Shown: positions 52,692 to 64,000, counted from the first letter of the stretch. The stretch is DNA of 64,000 nt from Armigeres subalbatus (GCF_024139115.2 NW_026943389.1:1-64000); one strand, 5' to 3'. Notes: a model not told the origin generated them from the sequence alone. Numbers and translations are program-made.

Positions 52692-53796
52692 CAGTCGCCT
52701 CTCCATATCTCGATATTGAAGAGACCATCGAGATAAGGAGTGATCGAGGAATGGAAGGAAAATTTAAATGGGCACTAGATTGAAATAAAGGCTCGGTGCC
52801 ATAAAAAACGACAACAAAGCAAATGTCATCTCTCGTTGTTGATGTATTTGTTATTGGCCAAAAATGGTCTAGTAGCCTAGAAATGTGAATATATTGTGGA
52901 TTTACTCGCTATCAAGATTTTCCCGATTACTTTTACGACTACTCAGAGTAAGCGCAAAAAATCGAGGGGGACGGCAATGTTTATGTCTTATAAAACTTAA
53001 GTTTAATGATTAGAAATATTTAGTCAAATGAAATCAATTCTTCAATATTACAGTCGCAGAACTTTATGAAATAATGTAGGTATTTTTTTTTCGCGGTTTC
53101 TTGCGGCAAGTATTAAACATTTTATATCTCACGATCAGGTAATAAATATCATATACATCCTACCCCTCACCTACTGGGACACGTGCTCATTCTTTTGTCC
53201 GCCAAAAATGCAAATGCCAAAAAGCACGTGGTTGCCGGTAAACAAATATTCGCTCTTTCACTCAGATTGCTGGTTGGAATTTTTTGACGTTTACTTTGTC
53301 TCGCTCAAACCAACAGCGAATACTCTAGCGACTACTTTAACGAACACTTGGTGGAACGGCTACTCTAACCGACCGTGTCCACCTAGCAAGTAAACGTACA
53401 ATAGCGACATAGGGAGAGAGAATCCTGAACAAAATATGACCAGAATACGTCGAGGAGGTTATCGAGTTGTAGAAACCCCAAATGTATGTAGATTGAAGGG
53501 ATCGAGGAAACCTTCGACATACACAGATAAAAATATGTTGTGATTTTAAATGTATTTTCATGCACATATTTGGAGCATGCAAATAAACGTAACATTCAAT
53601 CGATCTCACTATTCTTTTAAATCGAAATAAATTTAATCGGTGCTTGCTTGTAAAATTCAATCAAATTTTACTGAATACCGAGTGTTAATTCGTTTGATGG
53701 GATAAGCTGCAAATTTACACGTCGTTGAATTTTCAAAATTATTTGCTGTGTAGGGAAAGATATCGAGATTTGAGATACAGAACATCGAGATGACTG
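52692..53796. mobile_element. Pogo/Tigger-like non-autonomous DNA transposon, TA-flanked
   Basis: The left end CAGTCGCCTCTCCATATCTC and the right end (inverted CAGTCATCTCGATG) with repeated TATCTCGAT and ATCGAG motifs near both ends resemble pogo-group termini, which start CAGT. TA lies at 52690-52691 and 53797-53798. The interior has no recognisable transposase; a 61-codon frame at 53208-53393 is without domains. A 229-bp MITE is nested at 53522-53750. Confidence 0.7.
53522..53750. mobile_element. 229-bp MITE, CACAG ends, TA duplication, relative of 26167
   Basis: It starts CACAGATAAAAATATG and ends ATTATTTGCTGTG, with TA at 53520-53521 and 53751-53752. It shares end sequence and TA target preference with the 26167 MITE, but the interior is diverged. 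It is nested near the right end of the pogo-like element. Confidence 0.85.
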
Positions 53797-53915
53797 TATA
53801 ATATGACAAAATTTGATGCTATGACGAAAGTTAGCGTCATACCCCATTAAAGCCACAGAAAAAAGTATTTTCCATGGATTTCTACGTTTTTATTACAAAT
53901 ACCACCATTTATATT

Positions 53916-54359
53916 GACGAGCTCGGTGGTCTAGTGGCTACCGCTTCTGCTTTATAAGCAGGAGGTCGTGGGTTCAATCCCAGGCTCTCGTCCCTTTCCT
54001 ACTTTGTATTTCTATCTTGGTTCTTTCTGTGTTTCACGTTCTACCAAAACGATTCCTACTGTTATAACCTTCCACACAATTCCAAAACCTCCTGTGGCAC
54101 CTATGAGAGGTCGTAGAGATCTCTGCATCTTTCTTAAGTTGGTGCCCAACTAACCAGCATTCGCAAGGACGTGGCCAGGACAGATCTCGACTATTGGAGA
54201 GTGCATTGCTTCCATCTAAGAGATATTGATTAGTCCCAAATCAATATCTGTGGTAACGGATGAAAGTGCTGCTACTCTCATACAATAGTCTTGGCTTGTA
54301 CCACCTACGAAATTGTGCGAATTGCTCAATGCTAATGCTAATGCTAATGCTAATACCGA
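53916..54359 (+). mobile_element. 444-bp tRNA-derived SINE with GCTAAT-repeat tail and 10-bp target duplication
   Basis: CATTTATATT lies at 53906-53915 and 54360-54369. The tRNA-like head GACGAGCTCGGTGGTCTAGT has an anticodon-type loop TTTATAA and a T arm GTGGGTTCAATCCCA. The body follows (TCCCTTTCCTACTTTGTATT), and the tail is AATGCTAATGCTAATGCTAA. A partial relative lies at 32770. It is not a functional tRNA, because body sequence follows the head and an element-type duplication surrounds the whole unit. Confidence 0.9.
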
Positions 54360-54369
54360 CATTTATATT

Positions 54370-54989
54370 AGGATTCTTAATTTTGGCCTCCTTTTTCCTA
54401 TTGTACAGAAGTGCGAAGAAATAATAAAGTCCCAACGCAAACTTTGCACTTGTGTACAAGTTCAATAAACTTGTTTCAATGGCTTGTTATGATTCGAAGA
54501 AGTTTTTGCCTCTATTTTATCGTTGTTCGTTATCTATAGGGCACTGCAGTCGCGAATAGCTAAGACAAATTCTGACGCTTACTGACCCATAGTAAACATT
54601 GAGACTTAGAGAAATTCAATCAAATTTCAATGAAGGTGTGCACTTTTAGAACAACGCATAACGAATCGCTCGTAGATTCGAGGTGTTGATTGAGGCCTTT
54701 CATTCACGTCGTCGCTGGTACAAATCTGGTCTAAGAGGGCTTATTTTTTCTGCGATTCTCAGCACTGCTGGCGCCAGTGGTCAAAATAGTTGGGCACATT
54801 TTGTTTTGGCGTAATCAATACATTGATTATTTGACGTCAGTGGTGAAAACTGTTATTTAAGGGAGAATCAAAAAATAAGATTGAGCGATGTCTTGACTTG
54901 ATCATTACTCTGAAACAGTGAATAACGGTTGGATATTCATGCAGGAGATGTTTTTGGAAAATTCCTCTTGTAGATATTCGGTTAAAAAC
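54370..54989. other. Gap: one shared repeat, otherwise unique
   Basis: 54480-54560 carries the inverse of the 29725 repeat (TTTTATCGTTGTTCGTTAT). The rest has no supported feature. Confidence 0.4.
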
Positions 54990-56160
54990 TTCCTTTTCAA
55001 TTTTCATCCAGCCTTTTCATCCAAAAAATCTGAGGGACTTGCTCCAGATGTCGTCCTTATGAACTTCTCTTAGGGATCGTCTCAGAAAGTTTACTAGGAA
55101 TCTTTTCGGAGGTTACTCCCGGAGTTACTTTGGAAATTCCTCCAGGAACTCATACGGAAATTATTCGGAAAATTCCTTCGGAAATTCCTCCAGAAATTCC
55201 ATAGGAAATTATTCCAGAAATTCCTTCCAGAATTTTCCCAGGAGTTCCTTTGGAAATTTCTCTCAAAATTCCTGCTAAAATTATTCCAGAAATTTGGTTG
55301 GAAATTCTTCTTGAAATCCTATCGGACGATAGACGTTCCAAGCGTTGCTCCTAAGGAACTGTATCAGAATTTCCTCCAAAAATTTCTTCAGAAATAGCCC
55401 CAGAAATTGTTGCAGTTTTTTTAAAAGCTTCCCTCGGGCATTTTCTCAAAAATTTCTCTAAAAACTCCTTTGGAAATTCCCCTTGAAATTGCTTCAAAAA
55501 TTCCTTACAAAATTCATTCAAAAATTCCTCCAGATGTTACTTATGAACTACCATCAGAAGTTGCGTCAGAAACTTCTCCAGGAATCCTTTCTTAAGTTCA
55601 TTTTGGAGTTACTTCGGAAATTCCTCAAGAAACTCCTTCGGAAATTCCACCAGAAATGCATTCGGGGATTTCCCCTCGTGTTCCTTCAAGAATTCCTCCT
55701 AAAATTTCTTTGAAAAGTATTCCAGAGACCAGAAGTTCGATTGGAAATTCCTCCTGAAATTCATTGAAAAGTTGCTCCAGAAAATTCATCGAAAATTTTT
55801 CCCGAAATTACTTTTGGAGTTACTTCAAAAGTTCCATTGGGATTTCTTCCAGGATTTTGTATGCGTTTCTTAAGAAGTTACTTCAGAAATTTCTGTAGAA
55901 AACCCCTTTGAAAGTCTTCCAGGAATTCCTTCAAAAATTATTCCATAAATTCTATCGCAATTTCTTCCTTAATTTCCGTCGGAAATTCCCCCAGAAAATC
56001 CACCGGAATATCCTGCTGACACTGCTTCAAAATTTCTCCCGAATTCAATTCGAAAATTCCCAGCAACTTTTGCAGTAATCCCTTCGGAAACTCCGCAGGT
56101 AGTTACTTTGGAAATTCCTCTAGGAACTGCTTCGGAAATTCCACTCAGAATTCCTTCAAA
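54990..56160. repeat. Degenerate GGAAATTCC/TCCAGAAATTCC minisatellite
   Basis: Hundreds of bases consist of variants of TTCCTCCAGAAATTCCTTCG and TTCGGAAATTCC with no fixed period (roughly 12, 15 or 21 bp). Open frames on both strands follow the repeat. Similar tracts lie at 58170-58790, 45780-46010 and 31740-31930. Confidence 0.85.
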
Positions 56161-56179
56161 CATCCATGAGAAGACGGAA

Positions 56180-57430
56180 TTACGAGCGCCACTTGTTTCG
56201 GCAGATTGCTCAGAAAAAAAGAGGAGAGATTTGCGGACTATGTGTTGAGACTTCGTATTGTCGGCGTAGCACCAACTTAGAATTCGGAAGTCGGGACTTC
56301 CGAACCGAACTTTCTTCCGAAGTTTCATCTGTCAAACTAATTGATGCGTTGTTTAGCGCATCCAGGAATCCAGCGCACTGCTTCCGAAGTTGGGAAGCTG
56401 CCTGTATCGGGAGAAAAATCCAACTCCGGTTTAAAAAGCGTTCTAACTTTGTTCCGGATAGACAATATTCAAGCTAAGCGATGCGAATTCGATCGGTATG
56501 ATCCAAGGGAAATTTAAGATCGAATTATTGAACAAATAGTGGAGACATGCCGATCAAATGAGCTTCGACGACAGATACTTGCAAAAGATCTGGCGCTAGA
56601 GGAGATGTAGCCGATGTTCAGCTACAAATGAAAGAACTAGATTGAACGCACGCCGAGCCCAAGCCGCCTGCAGGCCATGTTATTTTTAACAAGGTTTTCA
56701 AGCGACCTGCTTTGGGAAGACAGAGGCCAACTCTGATGTCAGGTTATACTCTCAACAGAGCTTGCTTCGCGCGTGGCCGAAAAGATCATTTGGAAGGTGA
56801 CAACTTCTGCCGTGCTCGGAATGCGAAGTGTCTCAAATGTGGGGAAATATGCTATTTTATTGACCGTTGGTTGAAGCGCATAAGTCGTTATGAACCGGAA
56901 ACCGTTCAATCAAAACGGATCAGACAGATTGGAGATAGGGCCGAAAATCAAAACAAGACACAGGTGAATGAAAAGATTTTCTATGCTATGGGTAAAAATG
57001 TTTTCTATTTCGTTGTGGGCGGTGTTAAGATACCAATGGTAATTGACTCAGGAGCGGATGCCAATGTTATTAAGGAAGCTATGTGGAAGCGTGCCCAAGA
57101 AGCTGGCGTAAAGATCACTGATATGTCATCAGGTGGATCTTGTAGTGCCGAAGTCTTTGCGTACTAGGGTTATGGAACTAGCTCACGAGGGACATCCAGG
57201 GATCGTAGTGATGAAGCGACGTTTGAGACAGAAAGTGTGGTGGACATGAATGGATGCAGAAACGGAGCGTTTTGTCAAAAGCTGTGAGAAATGTACTTTG
57301 GTTTCGAGGCCCATGAACCGTTGGTGAGGACACAGATATCGAATAGACCTTGGGTTGACATTGCGGTGGGCTTTGTGGGTTCGCTGCCATCTGGCCATAA
57401 TCTTTTGGTTATTTTCGATTACTCATAGAT
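56180..57430 (+). pseudogene. Ty3/gypsy-type LTR retrotransposon relic: gag, protease, integrase pieces
   Basis: A gag capsid end reads EERFADYVLRLRIVGVA at 56210 and, after an unrelated or deleted block, CEFDRYDPREI, DRIIEQIVETCRSNELRRQ, ILAKDLALEEM near 56600. A decayed CCHC region (CFARGRKDHLEGDNFC, AKCLKCGEICYF) and a protease block with DSGADANVI near 57050 follow. Reverse transcriptase and RNase H are missing. Integrase zinc-binding text (ELAHEGHPGIVVMKRRLRQK, FVKSCEKCTLVSRP) follows directly at 57176, ending with VDIAVGFVGSLPSGHNLLVI. No LTRs are identified. It is non-functional. Confidence 0.75.
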
Positions 57431-57479
57431 CATTAATTAAAGGCTACGCAGTCTCATATGATTAAAACCAGTTTTTATT

Positions 57480-57540
57480 CATCCGACGTTTCGACACGGG
57501 ATTAGTGTCTTCTTCAGAGGAAGAATGATAGAGTTGTAAT
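57480..57540 (-). ncRNA. Hammerhead-like motif of the Penelope-element type
   Basis: On the minus strand CTGAAGA is followed, after one extra A, by a 5-bp stem (GACAC with GTGTC around a 7-base loop) and then GAAACGTCGGAT. The order CUGANGA, stem II, GAAA, then GUC matches the hammerhead core reported for Penelope-like elements. The extra A next to stem II would be a bulge, so activity is doubtful. No reverse transcriptase is seen beside it; probably an isolated terminal fragment. Confidence 0.5.
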
Positions 57541-58169
57541 TAAATATCATAAAAATACAATAAATGTTATTGATGAACAAAGTGCCATATTGTTGTATCA
57601 ATAGACGTACAATAAATTCAACTGCCAGTAAAATGTAGGTAATAGAATTACAATAAATTCAATTGAAATTGCAAAAATTTGTGCGAGAATATATTGATTT
57701 TTTTATTGTAAAGATACATAATTATCCCTATTTTTATTGTAAAACTGCCATTTACAGTAGCCTTTATGGTGGAAAACAATATTCTTTAATGTTATTCTAT
57801 TGTGAGCCACAATAAGGTTTACCGTAAGTACAATTAATTCCAGCATACTGTTGCAACAATTTCTATTGAAATTCTTTTGGGATTTCTTATTGGAGGGGCT
57901 GTCAACGAATTTCAGTCCGGAAGAAATGGCCATACTCAAACGCAATGGAGCAGATGCAACTATCCAATCGAAGGACTGGGTATGGTTCAGGACTACTGAG
58001 AAAGTGGGAAATGTAGTGTCGAGATTGAGATCTAACAGGGTAAAAATAACAGAGTAATTAAAAAAAAAAATCTTTAGGTGTGTAAGGGAGAATGAATAAA
58101 GAGAATGAGTCAGTTGGAGACAGACAAGCAAGCAACTGAGATGCGTTATTATCGAGTTGAATCCGATAC
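57541..58169. other. Gap: AATAAATTC-rich sequence and a short retroelement-like frame
   Basis: 57541-57830 is AT-rich with several inverted fragments of CAATAAATTCAA. 57888-58057 has a frame reading STNFSPEEMAILKRNGADA and WVWFRTTEKVGNVVSRLRSN, which may be an old retroelement coding remnant but contains no motif I can name. Confidence 0.35.
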
Positions 58170-58790
58170 CACAGATACATCCAGGAGCTTCCTCGGAAAA
58201 TGTTCCAGAAATTCATTTGGGATTTTTTTAAACAATTCGTCAAAATATTTCTCGAATAAATTCCACTGGGAATTCTTTTCAAATTTCCAACAGAGGAATT
58301 TATTTAACAAATTAATCCGCACATACCTTTGGAAATTTCTTCCTTCCGTTCTAAGAATTAGTATTTAGTGGAAGAATTTCAAAAGAAAAATTCTCCCGCA
58401 TTCGAACTAAATTCGGAACTGTTTTTAGTAATTCCTTTGAAAATTCCACTAGAACATCCCTTGGTAACTGCTCCAGAAGTCCCATTGAGAACTTCTACCG
58501 AAAATGAATTTGTTCAGAATTATGAAATTCGCTCAGGTATTGCCTAAAAATTTGTTCTAAAAATTGCTTTAAGAATTTCTCCAGATTTGTTTTAATAATT
58601 CTTTCCAGACTGTTTATGGAAATATCTACAGAAATCACAAAGGAAGTTCTTTTTGAATTCCTTCCAGGAATTCCATCTGAAATTGTCCCCAGGATAGTTG
58701 CGGAAGATCTTCAAGCAGTTACTTCGGAAATTCCTCCAAAAATCCTTCAAGGAATCCGTGGGATATTCCTCCCGAAATTTTGGTCACCGG
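58170..58790. repeat. Degenerate GGAAATTCC minisatellite, second tract
   Basis: Same kind of irregular GAATTCCTTCCAG-type repeat as 54990-56160, separated from it by the gypsy relic and the Penelope-type motif. The two tracts may be one array split by those elements. Confidence 0.75.
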
Positions 58791-60299
58791 ATTGGCTTTA
58801 ATTAAATATATTAATTTGCATCAAGGTTGGTTTATTCATCACCAACATTTTGAGTCGAAGTTTTTCATTTGAAATGGATCGGAATATTGCCTACCCATAT
58901 TAAAAAAATGGTTCCCATCAACTTATTTTTTTTTTATCGTATCAATATTAATCTGATCAATTAGTAAAACCCCGCATAAAAAATCATCACTATTGCATAC
59001 TATGCGTCCTGAACGTCAGCGGTAGGTAACTCAACAAACACTTTTACCACTACTGGCACCAGACAACATGTGATCCAAGCAGATCACCACTCATTTGCCA
59101 TTCCGAGCAATGTCTCTCTCTACTGGATATCCCCAATCACGCAAAACCACGCATAGCACTTTCGTGTCCTCTCGGTACTAATCCATTATTCATTCAGTAC
59201 TTTGCTACCCCACAGTAGCTATGGGGCTTAGGATGCGCGAGCGCGTTTCTGCGGAAATCGTCAGGTCAATTTGTTCAATTTTATTTGCGCGCGGAAAGCT
59301 GTCATCGTTGTTGGACACTGCTGCAGCAAATGGAACGAAGAACAGACCCCTGAAGGGAGTTTGTCTGGCATGCAAATTACAAATCACTCCAGTCACTTTT
59401 TGCCGTTCCCAGCGGCCTTTTCTTCACTCTTGGGTTCTCATTTTCATTTCATTGTCTGTCAAGACTTGTTGCAACCGCTGTTGATACGGTAAGGTATACA
59501 AATACCGATCATGGTGCGATACTGTAAGGAGGTGGGATATGTGTATGGCTCTTATACATATATAATACAATTACAACTATTATATGCAACAATTTTAACA
59601 ATTTTTGTTGCATTTCTTTTTAACTATTGTTCCAAATGAATTAGTGTAAGTAAAGGCTATAGGATCACTACAAACTCATTTTTTTAACGGATGTCCTGGT
59701 CCAGAGACCCATAGTGTTGTACATAAATCAAAATTCATTGAACTGAAATGATTTCTGTGTGTACTTTGTGCGCAAGAAGTTCCCCCAATTTTAAGACGCT
59801 TATCGCTAACCGAAACAAGTTGCATTATACGATGCAGCATCACTGCTAGGTGCATTAATCAGTTTTTAGCGATGAAATAAATTTGTTTCAGTTAGATACA
59901 ACATGGAACAGTATCCCTTATTCTTGTCTTGTGACTCGACCGCGCAGTCCCCCGGTACGGTGAATCCCTCAGGCCTCTCTTCGAGTAAGCTGACCCTCGT
60001 GATGCCACGATAGTCTTAGACCCATAGGCGATATTCCAAATTTGGCCTGGGAATTCGATGATGAAGTACAAGGCTTTCTGCCGCTCAACGTCTCGTCGGA
60101 ACAAGAACTTGCAGTAGTTGAGTCTTTACTAGTCACAGGCACTGTTGGAAAAAACTCTATACCTCAAGAATGAATTATTCAAATCAATCGTGAGTTGCAT
60201 CGCACTTAACTCAGCACCTAAAAAATCATAGCTGGGTTGTATCATCCATTTGGTTCATTGTAGGCTTTTTTCCGTGTTCACTCACTAATCAGATTTGAC
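58791..60299. other. Gap: AT-rich to unique DNA, no gene supported
   Basis: A minus-type end of the 33889 family (ATCACTGCTAGGTGCATTAA) occurs near 59845. An 87-codon ATG frame at 59221-59484 has no domain. 59090-59480 is less AT-rich and TE-free. Confidence 0.35.
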
Positions 60300-60440
60300 T
60301 ATTCGATGGACCAGTTACCGCTTATGGAAGTTAAATCCATAAAGGATCTTAGGATAACCTTGAACAGTGAGCTTCGGTTCAACTATCACATCTCCATAAC
60401 AATCTCAGGGGGAAAGACGGCTTTGGCAGGTTTTATTCTA
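60300..60440 (+). pseudogene. Short Jockey/CR1-type reverse-transcriptase fragment
   Basis: The frame reads DQLPLMEVKSIKDLRITLNS and ELRFNYHISITISGGKTALA. This corresponds to the post-catalytic V-DLG-LLDS-L-F--HI block of Jockey/CR1 elements. It is cut off at about 60445, shortly before the RTE copy begins. Confidence 0.6.
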
Positions 60441-60487
60441 TTATTGGCAGGGGGGTTTTTGTCAACCAAATTTTATGAAATTTGGCC

Positions 60488-62104
60488 ACAGGCTTCGCAG
60501 GTTGCGACAGGATAATCTACGATGAATTACATCCCCGCAACTTCGACGTCCGTCGTAGCGCTGCAGGAAATCTGCTGCACAGGACAGAAAGTGTGGAAAA
60601 GCGGGCATCGAGCAGCTACCTTTTACCAAAGCTGTGGCTCCACCAACGAGCTGGGAACTGGCTTCATAGTGCTGGGAAAGATGCGCCAACGCGTGATTGG
60701 GTGGCATCCAATCAACGCAAGAATATGCATTTTGAGGATAAAAGGCCGATTCTTCAACTATAGCATCATCAACATGCACAGCCCACACGAAGGGAGACCC
60801 GACGACGAGAAAGAAGCGTTCTACGCACAGCTGGAGCAGATGGATGCCCACTGCGGGACGTCAAAATCGTCATAGGTGACATGAAGGCACAGGTAGGAAG
60901 GGAGGAAATGTATAGACCGGTCATCGAACCGGATAGTCTGCATACCGTATCGAATGACAACGGCCAACGATGCATAAACTTCGCAGCCTTCCGCGGAATG
61001 GTAGTCCGAAGCACCTTCTTTCCCCGCAAAAATATCCACAAGGCCACATGAAAATCACCGATCACCACCGTTATAATCGATGGCAAATTCTTTTCCGACA
61101 TCACGAACGTCCGCACTTACCGCAGTGCAAATATTGAATCCGACCACAATCGTTGCAGTATGCCTGAACTCAAAACTCTCGACGGTATACAACACGCGTC
61201 AAAGTCGGACGCCGCGGCTTACCATTGGGCGGCTACAAGACGGTAGACTTGCCCAATAATACGCGCAGCAGTTGGAAGTGGCACTCCCAACGGAAGAGCA
61301 GCTAGGCGCAGCGTCTCTTGAAGATGGCTGAAGAGATATTCGATTCGCTATCGGTAGCACCGCAACCGCTGCACTTGGCACGGTGCCCCGGATCAGAGAA
61401 ACGACTGGTATGACGGCGAATGTGATCAGTTAGTAGAAGAGAAGAATGCAGCATGGGCGAGATTACTGCAACACCGCACGAGGCACGATATAAATAGGCG
61501 CGGAACAGACAAAACTCGACTTTCCGGAGGAAAAAGCGTCAATAGGGAGATCGAGACCGTGAAGAGACGGAGCAACTGTACCGCGCTAATAACACACGAA
61601 AGTTCTATGAGAAGTTGAACCGTTCACGTAAGGGCCACGTGCCACAGCCTGATACGTGTAAGGACATAAACGGGAACCTTCTTACGAACGAGCGTGAGGT
61701 GATCCAAAGGTGGCGGCAGCACTACGAAGAACACCTGAATGGTGATATGGCAGACGAAGATGGCGGTATGGTGATGGACCTGGGGGAAGGGGCGCAGGAC
61801 ATAATTCTACAGGCTCCGAATCTCCAGGAAATCCAGGAGGAGATCGGCTGTTTAAACACGGTGGTGAGGCACTGGCTAGAGCGCTGCACTGGGTCATTAC
61901 CAAGATTTGGGAGGAGGAAGTTTTGCCGCAGGAGTGGATGGAAGGTGTCGTGTGTCCCATCTACAAAAAGGGAGATAAGCTGGATTGTAGTAACTACTGC
62001 GCAATCACATTGCTGAACGCCGCCTACAAGGTACTCTCCCAAATGTTATGCCGTCGACTAGCACAAATTGCAAGGGAGTTCGTGGGGCAGTACCAGGCAG
62101 CTAG
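60488..62104 (+). pseudogene. RTE copy of the 24946 subfamily, truncated at both ends
   Basis: It begins inside the endonuclease (GFAGCDRIIYDELHPRNF) and follows the 24946 copy through ELGTGFIVLGKMRQRVIGWH, FNYSIINMHSPH, the linker (CKDINGNLLTNEREVIQRWR) and YKKGDKLDCSNYCAITLLN, stopping at EFVGQYQA. Frameshifts occur near 60555 and 60840, among others. Loss of the 3' end is unusual for a LINE insertion and implies later deletion. It usefully shows the empty site for the 26167 MITE. Confidence 0.85.
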
Positions 62105-62289
62105 ATGGTAGCAGGCTCAGATGAGTCTTCCTACACTGAACATGAGTTTCAACTCTAGCAGCTCTCGCTTCATGATTACATGTAAACACAACAATGGGAT
62201 CATAAAGACGACTACTCCAGCAGAGGTTGATAGGTGCGGATTGAAATACTCAATAAAAACGAATATACTCGGGTAGAAGCCGTGATATT

Positions 62290-62529
62290 GATAACAAAAT
62301 ATGATATGAACTTGTTTGAAATAAGAGTAAAAATAGCAAGCGAAAATAACAAAAATGCACCTAAATATCATAAAAATATCAGGTTTTGCTATTAACAAGA
62401 ACAAACTAATAGCTCAAGATATTGATAGGTTCTTGTGAATGGCAAAACCTGATATTTTATTGATATTTCCGTGCAAGTTATTGTTATTTTACTCTTAATT
62501 CAAACAAGTTCATATCATGTTTTGTTATC
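62290..62529. mobile_element. 240-bp foldback element, about 112-bp arms
   Basis: GATAACAAAATATGATATGA, AACTTGTTTGAA, AAATATCAGGTTTTGC and ACAAGAAC recur inverted in the right half. The short centre lies around 62406-62415. No clear target duplication is seen. Confidence 0.8.
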
Positions 62530-64000
62530 TATAGAAATTATAACTATAGGAATTTCAATAAAATTCAACTCTGGACTGAATTGGTAGATGGTCGACCTAG
62601 TCGTGTAAAAAAACCAAGTCTAGAGTGGGTTGATCAATAGTCAGAATAGCCATCGGGTCTGTCGGTAATTTGGTGGTACTGGTAAAATTGCTAGGACAAA
62701 AAAAAATCAACTTTGAAGTAAATCAGTTTCCATCATTTAAAGCTCTTCATTTTGTTGTATTTTACTAGCGCAAGGTCAAACGTCATTTGCATTGAACGAA
62801 TCTGAAGAGCCAATGGGCTAAAAGCGAATCGAAATAAACCAGACTCCTCAGTCTGTTCTGAACTCTCAAACGAATAACTCTGCTTTATTGATTGGCTCTT
62901 TCACAATTATCCTCTTAGCTTCTATCATTCGTTTTGCTCTTCACTAGGTTGGTCTGTTTCTCTATAGTTATTTAAAAATCATAAAACATTTAAGGCTTAA
63001 CCAGTTTATATAGACCTAAGGGAAACAATCAAAATCATATTATCAATACCCATCGAATATTCAACGTCTTCACTTTGTCTTTTCACCTCACCTGAACTCA
63101 TACAAGTTTCTGGTTTAATGAAATCGGAAATGTCACTGGAAAAATAGGCAAATAGATTGTCTGTGTAAAATGAGTTAATTTATCTCAAATTCACACAAAC
63201 TCTCTATCACTACATTCGTGTATATGTTTTTACAGTCTACTCTGTGTTTCGCCTTTAGCGTATTAAAAAATCTTCTTCAAATTTCCTAAATTGAAGGAAA
63301 CGCGCCACATGGTAAAGAAAAGGAAAATGGTCCTCCGGATACTGGTCAAACGGTTGATTACGGAATCGTTGATTACCGAGGAAATCGTCTGATCGCTTAA
63401 ATCTGAATCACTTTGAAGCGGTGAATTTGAGAATAATTTGTGATTATTTCCCAAACTCTCGACTTCGGCGCCCCCCTAAGACCTGGCGCCCTTGGCGGGG
63501 GCCAACCTGGCCAACCACACACTTCGGCGCTGGTGGCAAGTATAATGGATACACTATCCTCACTGCCCATGGTATGCTGGATTCGCAATCCTGCGCCTTT
63601 GCTCGCAATGTTAACTGGAAACCTATTGTCTATTCAGCGAAGAAAATAAGAGATCACTGTACAAGTAACGCAGTTGAATCTTAACCACGGCGCAGCAGCA
63701 ACTGCGGCAGTCGGTATTTAAGTGGCAGACGCTCGTTTCTATCATCGCGGGCTCGGTTCGTAAAATCATGCAATGACAGATAAGAACATCGGTTTTACGC
63801 ATTATTAATTGAAACAGGATTATTCATACTACAAATATCAAAGACAGCGGAATTCGGTCCCGAACGGTACACAGTAGTAATGGCACCCGTTCGCTCGATT
63901 TCAGCCCGGGCGAATGATGAATTGCGAACGATCGCAATCTCGTTGAATATGAAAAATGACCACCGCCACCACCGAGCGTCGTTGTCGTCGGTCGGTTTGA
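62530..64000. other. Gap: no gene; GC-rich block at 63465-63530
   Basis: Mostly AT-rich. 63465-63530 (CGGCGCCCCCCTAAGACCTG, GGCGGGGGCCAACCTGGCC) is an isolated GC-rich patch like those at the ends of some dispersed repeats. The last 300 bp become less AT-rich and TE-free and could be host sequence. Confidence 0.35.

Noticed and set aside
53916..53992. tRNA-like sequence with TAT loop
   Set aside because: It is followed directly by SINE body and flanked with the whole unit by a 10-bp duplication.
59221..59484. 87-codon ATG-initiated frame
   Set aside because: No domain and no splice or promoter context; other frames of similar length overlap it.
1..64000. Virus-derived insertions (for example flavivirus- or rhabdovirus-like, common in Aedes genomes)
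   Set aside because: I saw no viral protein motifs in any frame; all polymerase-like sequences are LINE, RTE or gypsy type.

Overview
The window looks like non-coding (intergenic or intronic) DNA from a large, AT-rich, repeat-filled mosquito genome, most likely Aedes aegypti or a close relative. The main evidence is four copies of a tRNA-derived SINE matching my recollection of Feilai, a family described from Ae. aegypti: a tRNA-like head, a body ending in TAATGCCAATAAGAAG, and a GAA-repeat tail. RTE-type and Jockey-type non-LTR retrotransposons, several other tRNA-derived SINEs, many TA- or TTAA-flanked MITEs and foldback elements, and degenerate satellites fit the same genome type. I found no intact host protein gene. 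The only host-exon candidate is a 75-bp splice-bounded open segment on the minus strand at 47265-47339.

Layout. 0-10 kb: a Feilai copy; an APE-endonuclease LINE relic; an RTE copy (4043-9545) interrupted by an 80-bp hairpin MITE and by a 3.08-kb hAT-like element with an 8-bp target duplication, which itself holds a hairpin minisatellite and an antisense LINE tail; then two adjacent foldbacks. 10.9-15.8 kb: a roughly 150-bp satellite split by a 2.14-kb DNA transposon with CACTATGGGG ends and a decayed transposase-like ORF. 16-18 kb: mostly unique sequence with one CpG-rich stretch. 18.2-24.1 kb: an antisense Jockey-like element interrupted by a SINE fragment, a 3.44-kb RTE copy (11-bp duplication) and a 431-bp SINE (13-bp duplication). 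24.9-28.5 kb: a full-length but dead RTE copy with a 9-bp duplication and a nested 273-bp MITE. Two long CTTCC tracts lie at 24.3 and 29.0 kb.

28.5-48.5 kb: mostly unique AT-rich DNA carrying a dense set of small elements. These include a 1.0-kb TA-flanked transposon with a 329-bp retroposon nested in it, a palindrome with a MITE in one arm, a 0.73-kb foldback, 5'-truncated Feilai and RTE copies, a gag relic, an R1-like LINE relic, a 2.76-kb transposon with about 500-bp inverted repeats around a cysteine-containing ORF, and a TTAA MITE. 48.5-64 kb: an I/LOA-like LINE fused to a truncated RTE copy; a Feilai copy with a 109-bp structured insert; a pogo-like element with a nested MITE; a 444-bp SINE; GAAATTCC-type degenerate arrays; a Ty3/gypsy relic; a Penelope-type hammerhead-like motif; and a second fragment of the 24.9-kb RTE subfamily.

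These parts do not form a pathway. They record successive insertions, several of which can be ordered by exact target-site duplications. Every retrotransposon ORF I examined carries stops, frameshifts, truncation or loss of catalytic residues. I recognised no viral insertion, CRISPR array, rRNA gene or functional tRNA gene.
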